From NCBI GenBank assembly GCA_025055055.1, contig JANWYX010000370.1, positions 1 through 13,809 of the forward strand: a stretch of 13,809 bases of DNA. Direction: 5' to 3'. How positions within the stretch are numbered: the stretch's first letter is position 1; every line of letters begins with the position of its first letter. Below the pieces are notes generated by a model. The model saw nothing but the letters and a program-made list of their open reading frames with translations, did not search any database and was not told the DNA's origin. The position numbers were made by a program, and so were the translations under genes. The DNA is from Caldilinea sp. GTDB lineage: Bacteria; Chloroflexota; Anaerolineae; Caldilineales; Caldilineaceae. This document shows, in pieces, positions 11,618-13,809 of this stretch.

Positions 11618-12544
11618 ATGGGCAAGATTCGCACGGTGTTGGGCGACATCGAACCGGCGGCGCTCGGCCTCACATATATGCACGAGCATGTCATCACGCA
11701 TCCGCCCGCCCACGTCGCCGATCGTGACCTGGCCATGGAGAGCATCGCCGCAGCGACGCGGGAGCTGACCAGCTTTTTTCTGGCGGGCGGCCGAGCGTTG
11801 GTGGAGATGACTCCGCGCGACTACGGCCGCGATCCCCAGGCGCTGCGCGAGATTGCGGCGGCGACAGGCGTGCACATCATCTGTGTAACCGGCTGGCTCA
11901 AGGATAAATTCTGCCGTCCCTGGGTGGAAGAGCGCACCATCAACCAACTGGCGGACGAAATGATCCGCGAGATCACGGAAGGAATCGACGACACAGGCGT
12001 GCGTGCAGGCGTGATCAAGGCCGGCTCGAGCCTAAATGCAATCACGCCGGCTGAAGAGAAGGTTTTCCGGGCGGCGGGCCGCGCCCATCGGGAGACCGGC
12101 GCACTGATCAGCACGCATACAGAGAAGGGCACGATGGCGCTGGAACAGATCGAGCTGTTGCGGAGCGAGGGCGTATCCCCAGAGCGCATCTTGATCGGCC
12201 ATCTCGACCACAAGCCGGAGCTGGACTACTGGCGCAGCGTGGCCCAAACCGGCGCCAACTTAGGCATCGACCAGATCGGGAAAGAGAAATATCTGCCGGA
12301 CAGCAGGCGCATTGAGCTGATCTTGGCGATGGTGGATGAGGGGTATGGTGATCGGCTCTGCCTTTCCGGCGACCTGGCGCGCGCCTCCTACTGGCCCGCC
12401 TACGGCGGCTGGGGCGGTCCCGGCTTGACTTATATCCTGTGGCGCTTTTTGCCCTGGCTGCGCGAGCGCGGGCTGGACATTCAGCAGCTCGAAGCGATGA
12501 TGGTGAAGACGCCGGCGCGGTTGCTGCAATTGGATGCAGCTTAA
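11618..12544 (+). CDS. Phosphotriesterase-family metallohydrolase, probable lactonase or phosphoesterase-like
   Basis: A 308-residue amidohydrolase-superfamily TIM-barrel enzyme of the phosphotriesterase (PTE) family. Every ligand of the two-metal site can be seen: His22 and His24 in YMHEHV, the bridging Lys134 in GVIKAG (carboxylated in this family), His167 in STHTEKG, His195 in GHLDHKPE and Asp252 in LSGDLAR. Natural PTE-like enzymes mostly open lactones, including phosphorylated sugar lactones; organophosphate hydrolysis is a side activity. In E. coli a homologue of this family lies in the yhf operon with yhfZ, and a YhfZ-like regulator is present here too. ATG 11618 has AAAGGGAAAGAG upstream. 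The gene ends with LQLDAA and a TAA that lies inside a 15-bp tandem duplication. It is the last enzyme gene of the cluster. The substrate is unknown; a sugar lactone made by the dehydrogenases upstream is my preferred guess. Confidence 0.88.
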   Translation: MGKIRTVLGDIEPAALGLTYMHEHVITHPPAHVADRDLAMESIAAATRELTSFFLAGGRALVEMTPRDYGRDPQALREIAAATGVHIICVTGWLKDKFCRPWVEERTINQLADEMIREITEGIDDTGVRAGVIKAGSSLNAITPAEEKVFRAAGRAHRETGALISTHTEKGTMALEQIELLRSEGVSPERILIGHLDHKPELDYWRSVAQTGANLGIDQIGKEKYLPDSRRIELILAMVDEGYGDRLCLSGDLARASYWPAYGGWGGPGLTYILWRFLPWLRERGLDIQQLEAMMVKTPARLLQLDAA

Positions 12545-12558
12545 TTGGATGCAGCTTA
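12529..12558. repeat. 15-bp perfect tandem duplication across a stop codon
   Basis: ATTGGATGCAGCTTA occurs twice at 12529-12543 and 12544-12558. The first copy encodes the last residues of the phosphotriesterase-family protein and its stop TAA straddles the junction (12542-12544). The second copy is therefore noncoding; the protein is not altered. Confidence 0.95.
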
Positions 12559-12598
12559 GGCCGTGCTTTTGTTTACGTTTTTGCAAGATGACAGAATT

Positions 12599-12626
12599 TT
12601 GATGCTCTGGTAAACTTTTTTAGAAT
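12599..12626 (+). promoter_or_regulatory. Possible promoter for the sugar-transport operon
   Basis: TTGATG (12599-12604), a 16-bp spacer, then TAGAAT (12621-12626) in an AT-rich stretch after the phosphotriesterase-family gene. Transcription would start near 12634, giving a leader of about 190 nt that includes the nested hairpin at 12653-12708. It is a moderate match only; the binding-protein gene may also be read from the upstream operon. Confidence 0.35.
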
Positions 12627-12652
12627 TGCTGTACTTTCATCAAATTGAACTT

Positions 12653-12712
12653 CCGTAGGGCTTGCGAGACATGACTTTGGCGTCTCGCATCTTACAACCG
12701 ATCTACGGTTTT
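12653..12712 (+). terminator. Nested hairpin followed by T4: terminator or attenuator candidate
   Basis: Inner stem TGCGAGAC (12663-12670) pairs perfectly with GTCTCGCA (12682-12689) across an 11-nt loop. An outer stem CCGTAG (12653-12658) pairs with CTACGG (12703-12708), and TTTT follows at 12709-12712. It could end the catabolic transcript, act as an attenuator or leader structure for the transporter mRNA, or the 8-bp arms could be an operator. The short T-run makes full termination uncertain. Confidence 0.4.
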
Positions 12713-12821
12713 GCCCAGACAATCTGTGCGTTAACATCAGGGTTGCTCCCCTAATCATCGACCTTACAGTCCCTGATGGCAACTTTAAACAACACATAGA
12801 AAGGAAACAGGAGGAAAACGT

Positions 12822-13809
<988 letters not shown>

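Noticed and set aside
11618..12544. Calling the enzyme an organophosphate-degrading phosphotriesterase
   Set aside because: The metal site is shared by the whole family; the sugar-gene context and the usual lactonase activity of native members argue against that specific name.

Overview
This is a GC-rich bacterial window that most resembles a Chloroflexota genome of the Caldilinea/Anaerolineae type. That placement is inference: both exported binding proteins are lipoproteins whose mature ends read CVAPAPA followed by a long Ala/Pro/Glu linker, a style common in that group, and the gene families match its large sugar-transport and catabolism repertoires. There are no RNA genes, CRISPR arrays or insertion sequences.

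Left arm, minus strand, in transcription order: a YhfZ-family regulator (5070-4111), a RapA/SNF2-type helicase-like ATPase with an N-terminal zinc ribbon (3956-1995) followed by a good intrinsic-terminator candidate, then a branched-chain-amino-acid-type ABC transport unit with its own promoter: a LivK-like lipoprotein (1600-341), a strong 16-bp stem-loop, and the start of a LivH-like permease (208 to the left edge).

Right arm, plus strand: a tight catabolic gene cluster starts across a divergent control region at 5306. It encodes an FAD-dependent oxidoreductase, a ROK-family sugar kinase, two Gfo/Idh/MocA oxidoreductases, a UPF0309-type SIS phosphosugar-binding protein, a short-chain dehydrogenase and a phosphotriesterase-family metallohydrolase (ends 12544). 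After a 277-bp gap with a nested hairpin and a possible promoter comes a ribose-type sugar-binding lipoprotein that runs off the right edge, presumably the first gene of the matching ABC importer.

The cluster has the parts of an uncharacterised carbohydrate, cyclitol or glycoside pathway: uptake, several oxidations, lactone or ester hydrolysis, phosphorylation and phosphosugar handling. The YhfZ-type regulator is read divergently from it, with near-consensus promoters in both directions and a perfect 16-bp palindrome (ATTCAATATATTGAAT) whose half-site recurs at the catabolic promoter. In E. coli the yhf operon likewise pairs yhfZ with a phosphotriesterase-homology gene, so this may be a different-chemistry relative of that poorly understood system. 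The substrate cannot be read from sequence.

A second unusual signal is five short tandem duplications (units of 13-18 bp, four of them perfect), all at gene edges or between genes. One duplicates the start region of a gene and another a stop codon.
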